Assembly: GCA_964399535.1 (NCBI GenBank)
Contig: CAYNRE010000074.1
Span: 62,001-126,000 of the forward strand
Reading direction: 5' to 3'
Length of the DNA stretch: 64,000 nucleotides
DNA from: CAYNRE01 sp964399535
GTDB taxonomy: Bacteria > Planctomycetota > Planctomycetia > Pirellulales > CAYNRE01
The notes beneath the pieces are model-generated. The model ran no database searches. It was given only the letters and a program-made list of their open reading frames with translations, and had not been told where the DNA came from. This document shows positions 17,882-27,368 of the stretch, piece after piece. How positions within the stretch are numbered: position 1 is the stretch's first letter; the number at the start of each line of letters is the position of its first letter. Made by a program: the position numbers and the translations under genes.

Positions 17882-17931
17882 AAAAAAAGAAGGCTCCAGG
17901 AACCTCGTCGCCAGAGAAGGTTCCTGGAGCC
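17882..17931 (-). terminator. intrinsic terminator (distal of tandem pair) on the minus strand
   Basis: A perfect 14-bp stem (17892-17905 with 17918-17931) and 12-base loop is followed, on the minus strand, by TTC and seven T residues. It lies downstream of the leftward BON gene and is the second terminator reached. Confidence 0.8.
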
Positions 17932-17943
17932 CGCGGGGGGAGT

Positions 17944-17993
17944 AAAAAAGCCCCGGAGAGGAAGAGAGTCTGGGGGCGTCGCCTCTCCGGGGC
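17944..17993 (-). terminator. intrinsic terminator (proximal of tandem pair) on the minus strand
   Basis: A perfect 12-bp stem (17950-17961 with 17982-17993) is followed on the minus strand by six T residues. It is the first terminator met by transcripts from the BON gene. Confidence 0.8.
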
Positions 17994-18099
17994 CGCTCTC
18001 GTGGGGGGCGAGAGGAGATGCTTGCAGTTCGGGTCTCCTGAGTTCGACCACTCCCCCGGGGTCCCCGCCCCAGGGCAACTTGGCTGGTTTAGCCGTACA

Positions 18100-18378
18100 T
18101 CAGCCTGAGGCGGTTGCCCAGGCCAACTCGGCGGCGGGAGCCACATCGACCAAGTCGATGAACTGGCCCGCCCCGGCGATTCGCCGGCAAGTGTCTTGGC
18201 ACATCTGCTTCTCGTAGAACGAGCGGACCTGGCCCCGAACGGTCACCATTCCCTGGTGAACCTCGATGGCGAGCCGCCGTAATCCGGGCAAATGTCGTTG
18301 CGCCAACTCGGTGGCGAGTCGGCCGTGGAGATCGTGATCGGCGGTGAACACTGTGTCGTCGTAATTCCGTGTGACCAT
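18100..18378 (-). CDS. small BON-domain protein
   Basis: This 92-residue protein consists almost wholly of one BON domain (about 14-85): H-G-R-L-A-T-E-L, then L-A-I-E-V-H-Q-G-M-V-T-V-R-G-Q-V. The glycine in the V-x-G-x-V strand is the family hallmark. BON domains bind phospholipid or other surfaces in envelope proteins, but this one has no visible signal peptide. I chose ATG 18378; GTG 18387 is also in frame. Two strong terminators follow, so it is probably a monocistronic, well-expressed gene. Confidence 0.72.
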   Translation of the reverse strand: MVTRNYDDTVFTADHDLHGRLATELAQRHLPGLRRLAIEVHQGMVTVRGQVRSFYEKQMCQDTCRRIAGAGQFIDLVDVAPAAELAWATASG

Positions 18379-18942
18379 GGCCCGCACTACCGCTCCCGTC
18401 GGCTGACAATCAACTCCGAGTGGTGGGTAAAATCACGCTCTTGCTGGATAACCCAGATCGCTTTTCGCGACGCCACCGCCTGGCGTATTGAAAGAGCCTC
18501 ACCGGGTTACCGTCGCTCGCCTCGGTTTCAGCAGTGGTGTTTTTGGCACCCCCTTGGGCCGCCTCGTCGCCGGGGCGGCACTGCTTGTCGGTTATTCGCG
18601 TCCGACAGTTCTTAGCGGATTGCAACCGACGTGCCAGTTAGGAAAAGAATTCCGCACGCAGTTCGCCGTCGAAACCGAATCTATTGCCAGCTCTGCGGTT
18701 AGCGACGAGAAATCTGAGGCGGCGGGGGGACTCGCGCCGAGGCAGGCCAGGGTGGTGCTTCCTGGCGTGCCCAAGCGGCTCGCAGCGCATGCACGCCCGC
18801 TGAGCAGACACACCCGCCGCCGCGCCGGGCGGTTTACGTTCGCGCTATTGCCGGCGACGGACGGCCCGTAGAATCAGGTCGCGCGCCAGGGCGGCTGCGG
18901 CTGGAATTGCCTGATTCTTGAGAAAGAATTCTCAGTTTTCTA
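18379..18942. other. gene-poor region between the BON protein and the SDR
   Basis: A 127-codon frame at 18488-18871 has no family features and weak codon bias, so I do not call it. A perfect 6-bp hairpin with loop AGAA (18919-18934), followed by GTTTTC, ends just eight bases before the SDR start codon. Confidence 0.4.
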
Positions 18943-19806
18943 ATGACCCACCGAACGCATTCATCGGGCAGTCGCCAGGTGTTCTTGCTGACCGGCTGCG
19001 CCAGCGGCATCGGCAAACATCTGACCGGCGTGCTGGCCCGGGCAGGCCACCGGGTTTGGGCGTCGGACGTCAACGACGCGGCATTGGAGCAAGTGAGCCG
19101 CCAGGAGGGCTGGGCTAATTTCCAGGTCGAGCGGCGGCGACTCGACGTGCGCGACCCGGCGGCCTGGCAGCGTGTGTTGGACGAAGTGGAATCGCGCGAC
19201 GGGCCGCTCGACGTATTGCTCAACATCGCGGGGGTCGTGCTGCCCGGCTGGGTACACGAGCAGGGGCCCGACCAGGTGCAGCTGCACCTGGAGGTAAACA
19301 CCTACGGCGTGATTTTCGGCAGCCAGGCCGCGGCCGCGCGGATGGTGCCCCGGCGCCGCGGGCACATCGTCAACGTGGGCTCGCTGGCGGCCGTGGCGGC
19401 GGTGCCGGGACTGGCGCTTTATTCGGCGTCGAAGTTCGCGGTTCGCGGGTTTTCGCTGGCCTTGTCCCAGGAGCTGCGCCCTCACGGCGTTGCGGTAACC
19501 GTGATTTGTCCCGACGCCGTGGCGACACCGATGGTCGACCTGCAAGTGGATTATCCGCAGGCGGCGCTCACCTTCTCCGGGGGGCGCCTGCTCCAGGTGG
19601 ACGACGTGGCCAAGGTGCTTCTGGAGCGCGTGCTGCCGAAACGGCCGCTCGAAGTGTTGCTTCCCCGCAGCCGGGGCTGGATGGCCAAACTAACTTCGCT
19701 GTGGCCGTCGCTGGCAACCGGCGTGCTGCCGGCGCTTCGAGCCAAAGGCGCGAAACGGCAAGCCCGGATGAAACAAGCCCCCACGGGTTCGGCGTCGGCC
19801 GAATAG
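18943..19806 (+). CDS. short-chain dehydrogenase/reductase
   Basis: A classical SDR of 287 residues. It has the cofactor motif T-G-C-A-S-G-I-G near residue 18, N-I-A-G near 90, catalytic Ser in N-V-G-S-L, and Y-S-A-S-K as the active-site Tyr/Lys. An acidic residue after beta-2 (W-A-S-D-V-N) favours NAD(H) over NADP(H) by family rule. The C-terminal tail (about 245-287) is basic with an amphipathic W-M-A-K-L segment, resembling SDRs that associate with membranes. The substrate is unknown. There is no Shine-Dalgarno; a small hairpin sits just upstream of the ATG. Confidence 0.9.
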   Translation: MTHRTHSSGSRQVFLLTGCASGIGKHLTGVLARAGHRVWASDVNDAALEQVSRQEGWANFQVERRRLDVRDPAAWQRVLDEVESRDGPLDVLLNIAGVVLPGWVHEQGPDQVQLHLEVNTYGVIFGSQAAAARMVPRRRGHIVNVGSLAAVAAVPGLALYSASKFAVRGFSLALSQELRPHGVAVTVICPDAVATPMVDLQVDYPQAALTFSGGRLLQVDDVAKVLLERVLPKRPLEVLLPRSRGWMAKLTSLWPSLATGVLPALRAKGAKRQARMKQAPTGSASAE

Positions 19807-19883
19807 AAGCCACCCTGGCGGGCGTCGCGCTTGCCCCTACCGTTGTCACGAGGAATCCGGCGTTGGATCCGCAGCTCGACCCG

Positions 19884-22199
19884 ATGAACGCCTGGCGGCG
19901 GCGGCTTTGGATTTGCTGCCTGTTGGTTCTGGCGGTTGTCGCCAGTTTCTACCGGGTGGCCGAGAATCGGTTCGTGCGGATCGACGATCAGGCCTATTTG
20001 ACCGAGAACCCTGGCGTGCAACAGGGGGTGAGCCTGAGGTCGCTCGGCTGGGCCTTTACCACGGGGCAGGCGGGCAATTGGCACCCACTGACCTGGATTA
20101 CGCATCAAATCGATTGGCAGGCCTTTGGCGGTTGGGCCGGTGGCCATCACCTGGTGAGCTTGGGCCTGCATGCGCTGACCAGTTGTTGGTTGCTCGTTAC
20201 GCTGCACCGGCTGACGACCCTGGGCCCGCTGCCCCCGCTGGGCAGCGTGGAACGCAACCGGGAATCGCGCCGTGGAAGTCGCGGCCGCTCGGGCCGCGAC
20301 CACGTGTTGCCCGGCAACGATCCGGCCCCCAGCGAGTTGCTGGTGCGCGACACACTCTGGCCGTCGGCGCTGGTGGCGGCACTGTTCGCCGTGCATCCGC
20401 TGCGGGTCGAGTCGGTGGCCTGGGCCTCGGAGCGCAAGGATGTGTTGTCGGCGCTGTTTTGGGTGGCCACCTGCTGGGCCTATTCCCGCTACGTGCGCCG
20501 TCCCCACCTGCGCGGCCGCTACCACCTGGTCACTTTCTGGTTTCTCCTGGGGCTACTGTCCAAGCCGATGCTGGTAACCTTGCCGGTGGTTTTGCTACTG
20601 CTCGACGTTTGGCCGCTCGGCCGAGTGCCGCTTGCGGCCAACGGGCTGGGTTTCGATCGTCAGCAGGCCCTGTTCGCCCTACGAGAGAAGTTGCCCTGGT
20701 TGGCCATGGCGGTCGTGGTGGCGCTCATCACCATCGTGGTTCAGGATCGCGAAGGCGCCGTCATGGCGGCCGGCGCTGTGCCCTGGTGGTTGCGGCTTGC
20801 CACCGTGGTGGTGGCCTACGGCGGGTACCTGGGGCTTACGGCTCTTCCGCTGGGGTTGGCCTTCTTTTACCCCCTTCCAGCAGGGCCGGGGGCGGCTTGG
20901 AGCACCTTCTGGTTTCAGGCGATCGCTTCGGCCGTGGTGTTAGTAGCCATTTCGTTGCTGGCCTGGCGCGCCCGCCGGACCCGCCCTTGGTTGTTGGTGG
21001 GCTGGTGCTGGTATCTCGTCTCGCTCCTGCCGGTGGTCGGCATCGTGAAAGTGGGGGATCAACTGCTGGCCGACCGCTATAGCTACCTTCCCCAGATCGG
21101 GCTCTGGATCATGGTGGCCTTCGAGCTCGACGCCCGGTGTTGGGTGCGACCGGCGCTGCGGCGCCCCCTGACGGCCGTATTTCTGGGGCTGCTGGCGATT
21201 TGCGGTTGGCTGAGCTGGCGCCAGGTGGCCACCTGGTACGATACCCGTACTTTGGCCGAACACGCCCTGCGGGCTACCCGCCACAATTATGTGGCCCACT
21301 ACCTGCTCGGAGTGGCCGAGCAGGCCGACGACCGCCCGGACCGTGCCCGGCAAGAGTTCGAAGCCGCTGTAAAGGCGAATCCGCGCTACTATTTCGCCCT
21401 CTACGATCTGGGCAAGCTGCAACTTGAAGCCCGGCAGTTCGAGTCCGCCCGGCAGCTTTTTCGGCAGGTAACCGAGGTGCGCCCCCAAAGCCCGCGCGGC
21501 TACATCGGGTTGGCGGCCGTGGCGGCCGGCGAGGGAAAGCTGGCCGAGGCCGATCGATACAGCCAACAGGCCTGGGAATTGGCCCCCGACGATGCCGAGG
21601 TGTGTCTGCTTCGGGGCGAGGTGCTGCTGGGGCTCAACCGCCCGGAGGAGGCCCTGCCGCTGCTCGAGAAGGCCGAACGGCTCGACCCTCGCTCGGGTCG
21701 CGCAGCGGGTCGACTGGCCGAACTACGGCTTGGCCAGGGGCGATTCGCCGAGGCGGCCGCCGACTGTGCCCGGGCGCTCGAACTGGCGCCGGGCGACGCG
21801 CGGCTCCAGGCCCTGTCGGGCACCATCTTTGTGCGCCGCAGCCAAATCGCCGAAGCGACCGAAGCCTATCGGCGGGCGCTTGAGCTCGAGCCGGCGCTGG
21901 CCGAGGTAGCCAATGACCTGGCTTGGATCCTGGCCACGCATCCAGATGCCGCCTTTCGCAACGGCGTCGAGGCCCTGGAATGGGCTGAACGGGCCTGTCA
22001 GGCCGACGGCTTTCAATCGGCCGCGCGGCTCGATACCCTGGCCGCGGCCTACGCCGAACTGGGGCGCTTTCCGGAGGCGATCACCACCTGCGAGCGGGCG
22101 ATCGAGTGGGCACGCGCGGCGGGCGACGAGGCCGAAGCCCTCGCGCTGGCTCAGCGACTGGAGCTTTATCGGCGTCGCCAACCGTACCGTTCGCCGTAG
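19884..22199 (+). CDS. multi-pass membrane glycosyltransferase-like protein with C-terminal TPRs
   Basis: The 771-residue protein has about ten hydrophobic segments in residues 10-460, then tetratricopeptide repeats to the end (for example H-Y-L-L-G-V-A-E-Q-A and A-A-V-K-A-N-P-R-Y-Y, about 480-740). The extracytoplasmic loop near the N-terminus contains D-D-Q-A-Y-L-T-E-N and W-H-P-L-T-W-I-T-H, as in O-mannosyltransferase/TMTC-like GT-C enzymes that use polyprenyl-phosphate sugars. By family analogy it would glycosylate secreted proteins. An insertion rich in Arg/Gly/Ser (about 115-150) interrupts the membrane domain. ATG 19884 gives a clean signal-anchor. Confidence 0.75.
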   Translation: MNAWRRRLWICCLLVLAVVASFYRVAENRFVRIDDQAYLTENPGVQQGVSLRSLGWAFTTGQAGNWHPLTWITHQIDWQAFGGWAGGHHLVSLGLHALTSCWLLVTLHRLTTLGPLPPLGSVERNRESRRGSRGRSGRDHVLPGNDPAPSELLVRDTLWPSALVAALFAVHPLRVESVAWASERKDVLSALFWVATCWAYSRYVRRPHLRGRYHLVTFWFLLGLLSKPMLVTLPVVLLLLDVWPLGRVPLAANGLGFDRQQALFALREKLPWLAMAVVVALITIVVQDREGAVMAAGAVPWWLRLATVVVAYGGYLGLTALPLGLAFFYPLPAGPGAAWSTFWFQAIASAVVLVAISLLAWRARRTRPWLLVGWCWYLVSLLPVVGIVKVGDQLLADRYSYLPQIGLWIMVAFELDARCWVRPALRRPLTAVFLGLLAICGWLSWRQVATWYDTRTLAEHALRATRHNYVAHYLLGVAEQADDRPDRARQEFEAAVKANPRYYFALYDLGKLQLEARQFESARQLFRQVTEVRPQSPRGYIGLAAVAAGEGKLAEADRYSQQAWELAPDDAEVCLLRGEVLLGLNRPEEALPLLEKAERLDPRSGRAAGRLAELRLGQGRFAEAAADCARALELAPGDARLQALSGTIFVRRSQIAEATEAYRRALELEPALAEVANDLAWILATHPDAAFRNGVEALEWAERACQADGFQSAARLDTLAAAYAELGRFPEAITTCERAIEWARAAGDEAEALALAQRLELYRRRQPYRSP

Positions 22200-22292
22200 A
22201 ATGCATCGGTTTGGCGGGGCCCGCCGATGCACGCCACCAGCCAGCGCGAAGCTGGCCGAGCACCCGATGTCAGGCTGTCCGCAGGAGAGTTG

Positions 22293-23399
22293 ATGATGGC
22301 GCCGCTGGACGGGATTCACGTTTTAGATTTGTCGCTCCTGCTGCCTGGCCCGCTGTGCGGCCAGATTCTGCGCGACCTGGGGGCCCGCGTCACCAAGATC
22401 GAGCCCCCCTCGCCCGGCGACTACATGGCCCTTTGGCCGCCGATGGTCGGCGACGTATCGGCTACGTATTTTGCGGTCAACCGTGGCAAGACCGTGGTTT
22501 CGCTCAACTTGAAAGACCCAAGCGATCGCCAGCGGTTTCTCGAGGACTATGTGCCCTCGGCCGACGTGGTACTCGACGGCTTTCGGCCCGGAGTGCTCGA
22601 TAAACTAGGTGTGGGATACCGATTGCTGGCCGAGCGGAATCCGGGGATTGTGGTGGCCAGCATTACGGGCTACGGCCAAACGGGTCCCGCCGCGCAGCGC
22701 GCCGGGCACGACTTGAACTACCAAGCCATGGCCGGCGTGCTCAGCCTTTCCGGCGGCGACTCGGCCGGGCCGCCGAACCCCCAGTTGCAAGTCGCCGACA
22801 CCGCGGCGGGTTCCTACGCCGCCGCGATGCTGATTCTGGCCGCCCTGCTCCAGCGGCAGCGCACGGGGCGCGGCAGGCATCTAGATATCAGCATGTCGGA
22901 ACAGCTGTTGCCACTGATGACACCGACGTACGCCACGTGCCAGGCGCTCGATCAGGTGCCGACCCGAGACGGCGAACTGCTCTCGGGCCGCGCGCCGTGC
23001 TACCGTGCCTACCGCACCCAAGATGGCCGGTACCTGACCCTGGGCGCGCTGGAGCCCAAGTTTTGGAGTGCCCTGGTCGAGGCGCTCGGCCGGCCCGAGT
23101 TGCTCCAGTGGTCGCACCTGGGCGAGGATGGCCACGGACCTGAGTTGGCCGGCCTGCTGGCCGAGCTCGTGGCTACCCGGCCGCTTGCCGAGTGGGTCGA
23201 GCTGCTTGGTCCGGCCGACGCCTGCGTGGAACCGGTACTCGACCTGGACGAGGTTCAGGCCTGGCCGCAATGGCAGGCCCGGGGCAGTTTTCTCCGGGTT
23301 ACGGCCCCCGATGGCCGCGTTTTGAATCTGCCCAAAATGCCCGGCTCGCTCGCCGGTTTCGAAACGAGCGACAACCAGGGCCCGCCCCCGGGGAAATAA
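22293..23399 (+). CDS. family III CoA-transferase (CaiB/BaiF)
   Basis: A 368-residue class III CoA-transferase. It has the N-terminal L-D-G-I-H-V-L-D-L-S and G-P-L-C-G-Q-I-L-R-D-L-G-A-R-V-T-K-I-E pattern, F-A-V-N-R-G-K, and the catalytic Asp in G-H-D-L-N-Y. Members move CoA between carboxylic acids (for example carnitine, formate/oxalate, bile acids, methylacyl-CoA racemase). The C-terminal S-R/K substrate signatures are not clear enough to name the acid. I chose ATG 22293, preceded by GCAGGAGA at 22281; upstream in-frame codons look non-coding. Confidence 0.88.
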   Translation: MMAPLDGIHVLDLSLLLPGPLCGQILRDLGARVTKIEPPSPGDYMALWPPMVGDVSATYFAVNRGKTVVSLNLKDPSDRQRFLEDYVPSADVVLDGFRPGVLDKLGVGYRLLAERNPGIVVASITGYGQTGPAAQRAGHDLNYQAMAGVLSLSGGDSAGPPNPQLQVADTAAGSYAAAMLILAALLQRQRTGRGRHLDISMSEQLLPLMTPTYATCQALDQVPTRDGELLSGRAPCYRAYRTQDGRYLTLGALEPKFWSALVEALGRPELLQWSHLGEDGHGPELAGLLAELVATRPLAEWVELLGPADACVEPVLDLDEVQAWPQWQARGSFLRVTAPDGRVLNLPKMPGSLAGFETSDNQGPPPGK

Positions 23400-23559
23400 T
23401 CGCCCGGTTTTCTCGGCGCATTCGGCAGGTCGGTTGGTAGGCCGAACGATTTGCCTCCTAACGACCAGTGGGATTAGACTGCCAAGTAGCGCCCTTGGGG
23501 CGCGCGGCCGCTGCCTGCGCCGAGCTGGTGGGCCCTGTGTTTTGGGTTGAGGTGCTCTT

Positions 23560-25794
23560 TTGGAAAAGCCCCTGTCGCGAGGCCCGGTAGCCGGTTCCGC
23601 GCCGACCGCATCGCAAAGCGGCGGATCGCGGCCCCGCGCGCCGGAGAACGACGGCGCGGCCGGCCCCCACTTCGACGGGCTCGCCTCTCCGCCGGAGCGG
23701 CTTTCCGATACGGCCGCGGACGATGCCTCGCCCAGCGAGACTCTGGCGCCGCAGGCGGCGATTGGGGCCGCGGCCGCGCCGGGGGTCTCGACAAGTAGCC
23801 CTGCTACCGCGCCGGGGGCGCCGCAAATTGCGGGCAACGTGGCGCCGAGACCCGAGGCGGCCATTGCGACGGCCTCGGCGGCCGCTGGCATTCAGCTCGA
23901 GCTGGGTTCGGCGGCGCGTGCCAAGCCAAAACCCCTGCCGCCCCCGGCCCCGCCGACCACCGATGGGAAACTGTCGTGGCGCGACCGGCTGCGGCGGCTG
24001 ACCGTGAAGCAGGCTCTCGAGTCGTGGACCGGATCGCTACTGCTGCACGGCATGTTGTTGGTGCTCTTGGCGATGGTCTCGCTCACGATTCCCAAGGCCA
24101 GCACGCCGCAGCGGCTGATTGAAGTGCTCGAGCGCCCGCAAGAATTGCTCAACGAGCGGCTGGAGTCCGACTTGACCCCGTCGAGCCAAGTCTCGCTGGC
24201 CGCCTCGGGGGGCACCGTGGGGGCGATGACGCACGGCGAGCCCTTGTCGGCGCCCACCGAGCCGGCGCTCGACCAGGTTACCTCCGACAGCCTGGATGGC
24301 CCTACGGTGCGGCTGGCCGATGTGAGTCTCAACACCTTCACCGACGAGCGATTGATTAACGACCTGGGCATGGAGTCGCCCGGCGACCCCTCGGCCGTGG
24401 TCGATGGTTACAAACCGGCCATGGACCGGATTACGCAAGAACTGCTGGTGATGCTGGCCAAGGGGCCCGTGCTGGTTACCTGGCTCTTCGATCAATCGGA
24501 AAGCATGAAGAACGACCAGCAAGAGATTCGCGACAACATCGAAGAGATTTACGCCGAGATGAAGCTGACGTCGGCCGACGACGGCGACCAACTGTTGACC
24601 GCGGTGGCCAGCTTCGGGGCGGAAGTGGCCATGCACACCCGCCGGCCCACCAACGACCTGGACGCCGTTCGCAACGCCATCGACGAGGTGCCGGTCGACC
24701 AGTCGGGGGTCGAGTCGATGTGCCAGGCCGTGGTCGAAGTGGTGCGCCAACAGCGCAAGTTCGCCGTGCAAGGGCGGCGGCAATTGGCCCTGATCCTCGT
24801 GACCGACGAAAGCGGAGACGATACCGAGCGGATCGAGGAGGCAATCGACGCCGCCCGCGAGGCCAACTGTCGAGTCTATGTGCTCGGGCGCGAAGCGGTA
24901 TTTGGTTACCCCTATGTGCACGTCGTCTGGACGGATGAAACCACCGGGTACACCTATTGGATTCCAATTCGCCGAGGCCCGGAGACGCCGTTCCCCGAGC
25001 TGCTGCAAACCGACGGACTCTGGCGGCGGCGCGATGCCTTTCCCAGCGGCTTCGGCCCGTTTGAACAGGTGCGGCTGGCGCGCCGCACGGGCGGAGTGTT
25101 TTACTTGCTGCCGAGCCTGGAATCGAATGTGCTCAACGGGGAGCAGCGCGTTTATGCCTTGGAAGCGATGCGCCCCTACCTGCCCGATCTCGACAGCCGG
25201 GCCGATTACGACGCCGAACTGCGGGCCAGCCCGCTGCGCACCGCGCTGCGCGAAGTGATCGAGATTTTGAATCCCTGGACCCAGCCCGAGGTGAACCTGG
25301 CCGAGTACTATCCGCTGGAAGGAACCGAATTCGCCAAGTTGGCGGTGCGGGAGCAGGAAAAGTGCCAGGCCTACGTCCGATTCTTACAGGCGGCCGAGGA
25401 GCGGCTCGACGGCCTGCGGGGCGAGCGCCGCGAGGAGCCCCTGCCGCGCTGGCAGGCCAACTACGACCTGATGCTGGCCCAGGTCGTGTCCTACCAGGTG
25501 CGCGCCTATGAGTACGCGGCCGTCATCGACCGGTTCCTGAGAAACCCCCAGCGCCCCAAAGAGCCGCGCACCAATCACTGGCGGGTGAACCCCATTCCCG
25601 ACGGAATTACCGCCTCGGAAACGCAAGCGGCCATGGACCGTTCCAAGCGGCTCCTGGGCACCGTGATTGAGTTGCACCCGGGCACTCCCTATGCCGGCCG
25701 GGCCGAATGGGAGCTGGCGCGGGGCTTCGGCTGCCAACTGGTCGAGCATTTCCATCCGCCCGACTACGACGACGTGAAGCGCCCCAATTTCTAG
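23560..25794 (+). CDS. von Willebrand factor A-domain membrane protein
   Basis: The 744-residue protein has a 140-residue Ala/Pro-rich cytoplasmic N-terminus, one transmembrane segment (about 159-178), and a VWA domain (about 303-480) with an intact MIDAS D-Q-S-E-S (Asp311) plus the later V-T-D-E-S-G-D-D acidic site. The remainder (about 500-744) is helical and unrecognised. VWA domains bind ligands through a divalent metal, so a role in an envelope complex is likely, but no partner gene is evident. The start is TTG 23560 with GAGG eight bases upstream; a later start would remove only low-complexity sequence. Confidence 0.8.
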   Translation: MEKPLSRGPVAGSAPTASQSGGSRPRAPENDGAAGPHFDGLASPPERLSDTAADDASPSETLAPQAAIGAAAAPGVSTSSPATAPGAPQIAGNVAPRPEAAIATASAAAGIQLELGSAARAKPKPLPPPAPPTTDGKLSWRDRLRRLTVKQALESWTGSLLLHGMLLVLLAMVSLTIPKASTPQRLIEVLERPQELLNERLESDLTPSSQVSLAASGGTVGAMTHGEPLSAPTEPALDQVTSDSLDGPTVRLADVSLNTFTDERLINDLGMESPGDPSAVVDGYKPAMDRITQELLVMLAKGPVLVTWLFDQSESMKNDQQEIRDNIEEIYAEMKLTSADDGDQLLTAVASFGAEVAMHTRRPTNDLDAVRNAIDEVPVDQSGVESMCQAVVEVVRQQRKFAVQGRRQLALILVTDESGDDTERIEEAIDAAREANCRVYVLGREAVFGYPYVHVVWTDETTGYTYWIPIRRGPETPFPELLQTDGLWRRRDAFPSGFGPFEQVRLARRTGGVFYLLPSLESNVLNGEQRVYALEAMRPYLPDLDSRADYDAELRASPLRTALREVIEILNPWTQPEVNLAEYYPLEGTEFAKLAVREQEKCQAYVRFLQAAEERLDGLRGERREEPLPRWQANYDLMLAQVVSYQVRAYEYAAVIDRFLRNPQRPKEPRTNHWRVNPIPDGITASETQAAMDRSKRLLGTVIELHPGTPYAGRAEWELARGFGCQLVEHFHPPDYDDVKRPNF

Positions 25795-25831
25795 ATCGGA
25801 ATGCGCCGAACCGCCACCTCTTCGATTCCGC

Positions 25832-27031
25832 TCACGACTTGCGAGGGAAGACGTTCGCGTCCACGGCCCTTTGCACTCGGAATCGCCCGGCTTCAGCCAG
25901 GTTGGTCGCGTAGATCACGAGCACGTCTTCTTCCACATAATGGCGGAAATCGGCATAGAAGACGCCGTTGCCGCCATTGTGCCAGACGAGCGTCGTACCC
26001 CGGCCGGTGGGAGCGATCGTCCAGCCGTAGCCGTAGCTCGACGCGGCCCTCGGCCCTTCGGGCACATGAGGGGTCCGCCAAAGCCGGCGGGCCTCGTCTG
26101 CAAGAATGCGGTCTCCTTGCATCGCCTGGTGCCACCGGACCAGGTCCCAGGCCGTGGAAAGAAGTCCGCCGTTGCCCCGCAAGTTCCAATAGGGGCCGTC
26201 AGCGGACCAACGCTTCTCGTTGGGCACCCCCCAGTGGCCCCCCAAGCGGTAGCCATGGGCCAGCCGTTCGGCGGGCCAATTCGGAAGTCGGTACCCGGTC
26301 TCGTGCAACTCGGCGGGGGTGAGCACCAGCCTGGACAGAGCGGTCTCGTACGATTCACCGCAAGTCAGCTCAATTAGGGCGGCCAGCAGGCTGTAGCCGA
26401 CGTTCGAATAGTGATGCTCTTTGCCGGGCGGAGACCGGAGCGGCGTAGCAAAACAACGGGCCAGAAACGCTTCGCGAGCTAGCGGCTCGTAGTCATCACC
26501 CAGGTCGGGAGCCAGCCCCGCCGTGTGGGTCAGCAACTGATGAAGGGTGATCGCCTGAAACTCGGCCGGGGCCGACGGGAAAAAGGTTCCCAGCGTGTCA
26601 TCCAGCGAAAGCCGATGTTCCTGGACCAAGCGGAGAACGGCGGCGCTCGTGAACTGCTTGGTCAGCGACCCGATATCGAAGACGGTGTCCGGCGTCCAGG
26701 GAATCTGCTGCTCGGCGCTGGCCCAACCATAGCCTTGGGCAAGCTCCACACGGCCGCCCCGGGCAACGACCACCACGCCGCCGAATCCATCGGCGGCCAG
26801 TGGGCGGAGTTGGCGATCGAGTTCACTCCCTAGCCCCAAGCTGACGACCGGCGGCCCGCCAACGGCCTGTTTCAGCGTGGGAGCCTGCTGGTCGGGTTGG
26901 GGCCCCGGGGAGGCTTCCGGTTGCGCTCGAACAGTCGGCCCTGTAGAAAAGGTCACCACTCCCAGTACGACAAGTAGAACGGGAGTTCGACCGCCGGCGA
27001 AGCCGAGCCGACACCAAGTGTTTTCGGTCAT
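25832..27031 (-). CDS. secreted serine hydrolase, beta-lactamase/class C PBP family
   Basis: The 399-residue protein begins with a signal peptide (about 1-36). It carries the active-site tetrad S-L-T-K (nucleophile Ser), the second motif Y-S-N in H-H-Y-S-N-V-G-Y-S, and a third-box H-N-G-G near the C-terminus. This family includes D-amino peptidases, esterases and penicillin-binding-like proteins rather than true resistance enzymes; the histidine in the third box (instead of K-T-G) is typical of the esterase/peptidase branch. Its 3' end faces the VWA gene. Confidence 0.85.
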   Translation of the reverse strand: MTENTWCRLGFAGGRTPVLLVVLGVVTFSTGPTVRAQPEASPGPQPDQQAPTLKQAVGGPPVVSLGLGSELDRQLRPLAADGFGGVVVVARGGRVELAQGYGWASAEQQIPWTPDTVFDIGSLTKQFTSAAVLRLVQEHRLSLDDTLGTFFPSAPAEFQAITLHQLLTHTAGLAPDLGDDYEPLAREAFLARCFATPLRSPPGKEHHYSNVGYSLLAALIELTCGESYETALSRLVLTPAELHETGYRLPNWPAERLAHGYRLGGHWGVPNEKRWSADGPYWNLRGNGGLLSTAWDLVRWHQAMQGDRILADEARRLWRTPHVPEGPRAASSYGYGWTIAPTGRGTTLVWHNGGNGVFYADFRHYVEEDVLVIYATNLAEAGRFRVQRAVDANVFPRKS

Positions 27032-27238
27032 GTCGCGAACTCCGGGGGAAATAGCTCCGACCGCACTCGATGGGACCCACTCGGTGAGTGGAATTCTCGG
27101 CCACGGTTACCGGATGGAACCAGATCCATCTGACCTCAAATCGAGGTCATCGTTGGCAAGATTCGCGCCGGCGCCAAGGAATTGCTCCTTTACTCGGCAT
27201 CACGAAAGGACCTCTCGACTTGGCCGGCCCGACTCGCG

Positions 27239-27268
27239 TTGACCCAGTTTGCCCAATCGTCTTATACT
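27239..27268 (+). promoter_or_regulatory. sigma70-type promoter for cysK
   Basis: TTGACC (27239-27244) and TATACT (27263-27268) are separated by 18 bases. Transcription would start about 95 bases before the cysK ATG. Confidence 0.55.
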
Positions 27269-27368
27269 CGGCGCCCAACTGGGGAGCCTCGCGAAACTCA
27301 GGGGATGGGACCACGCCGGACCGTTACCAGGTGGAAACCGGCTCATCGCATTGCAGAAAGGGAGTGTC

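Noticed and set aside
18488..18871. A 127-codon plus-strand frame upstream of the SDR
   Set aside because: It has no motif, no ribosome site and mixed codon bias; it overlaps nothing else, but coding evidence is too weak.
25832..27031. Antibiotic-resistance beta-lactamase
   Set aside because: The S-x-x-K and Y-x-N motifs are shared with esterases and peptidases, and the third box is H-N-G-G rather than K-T-G, so a resistance call is not supported.
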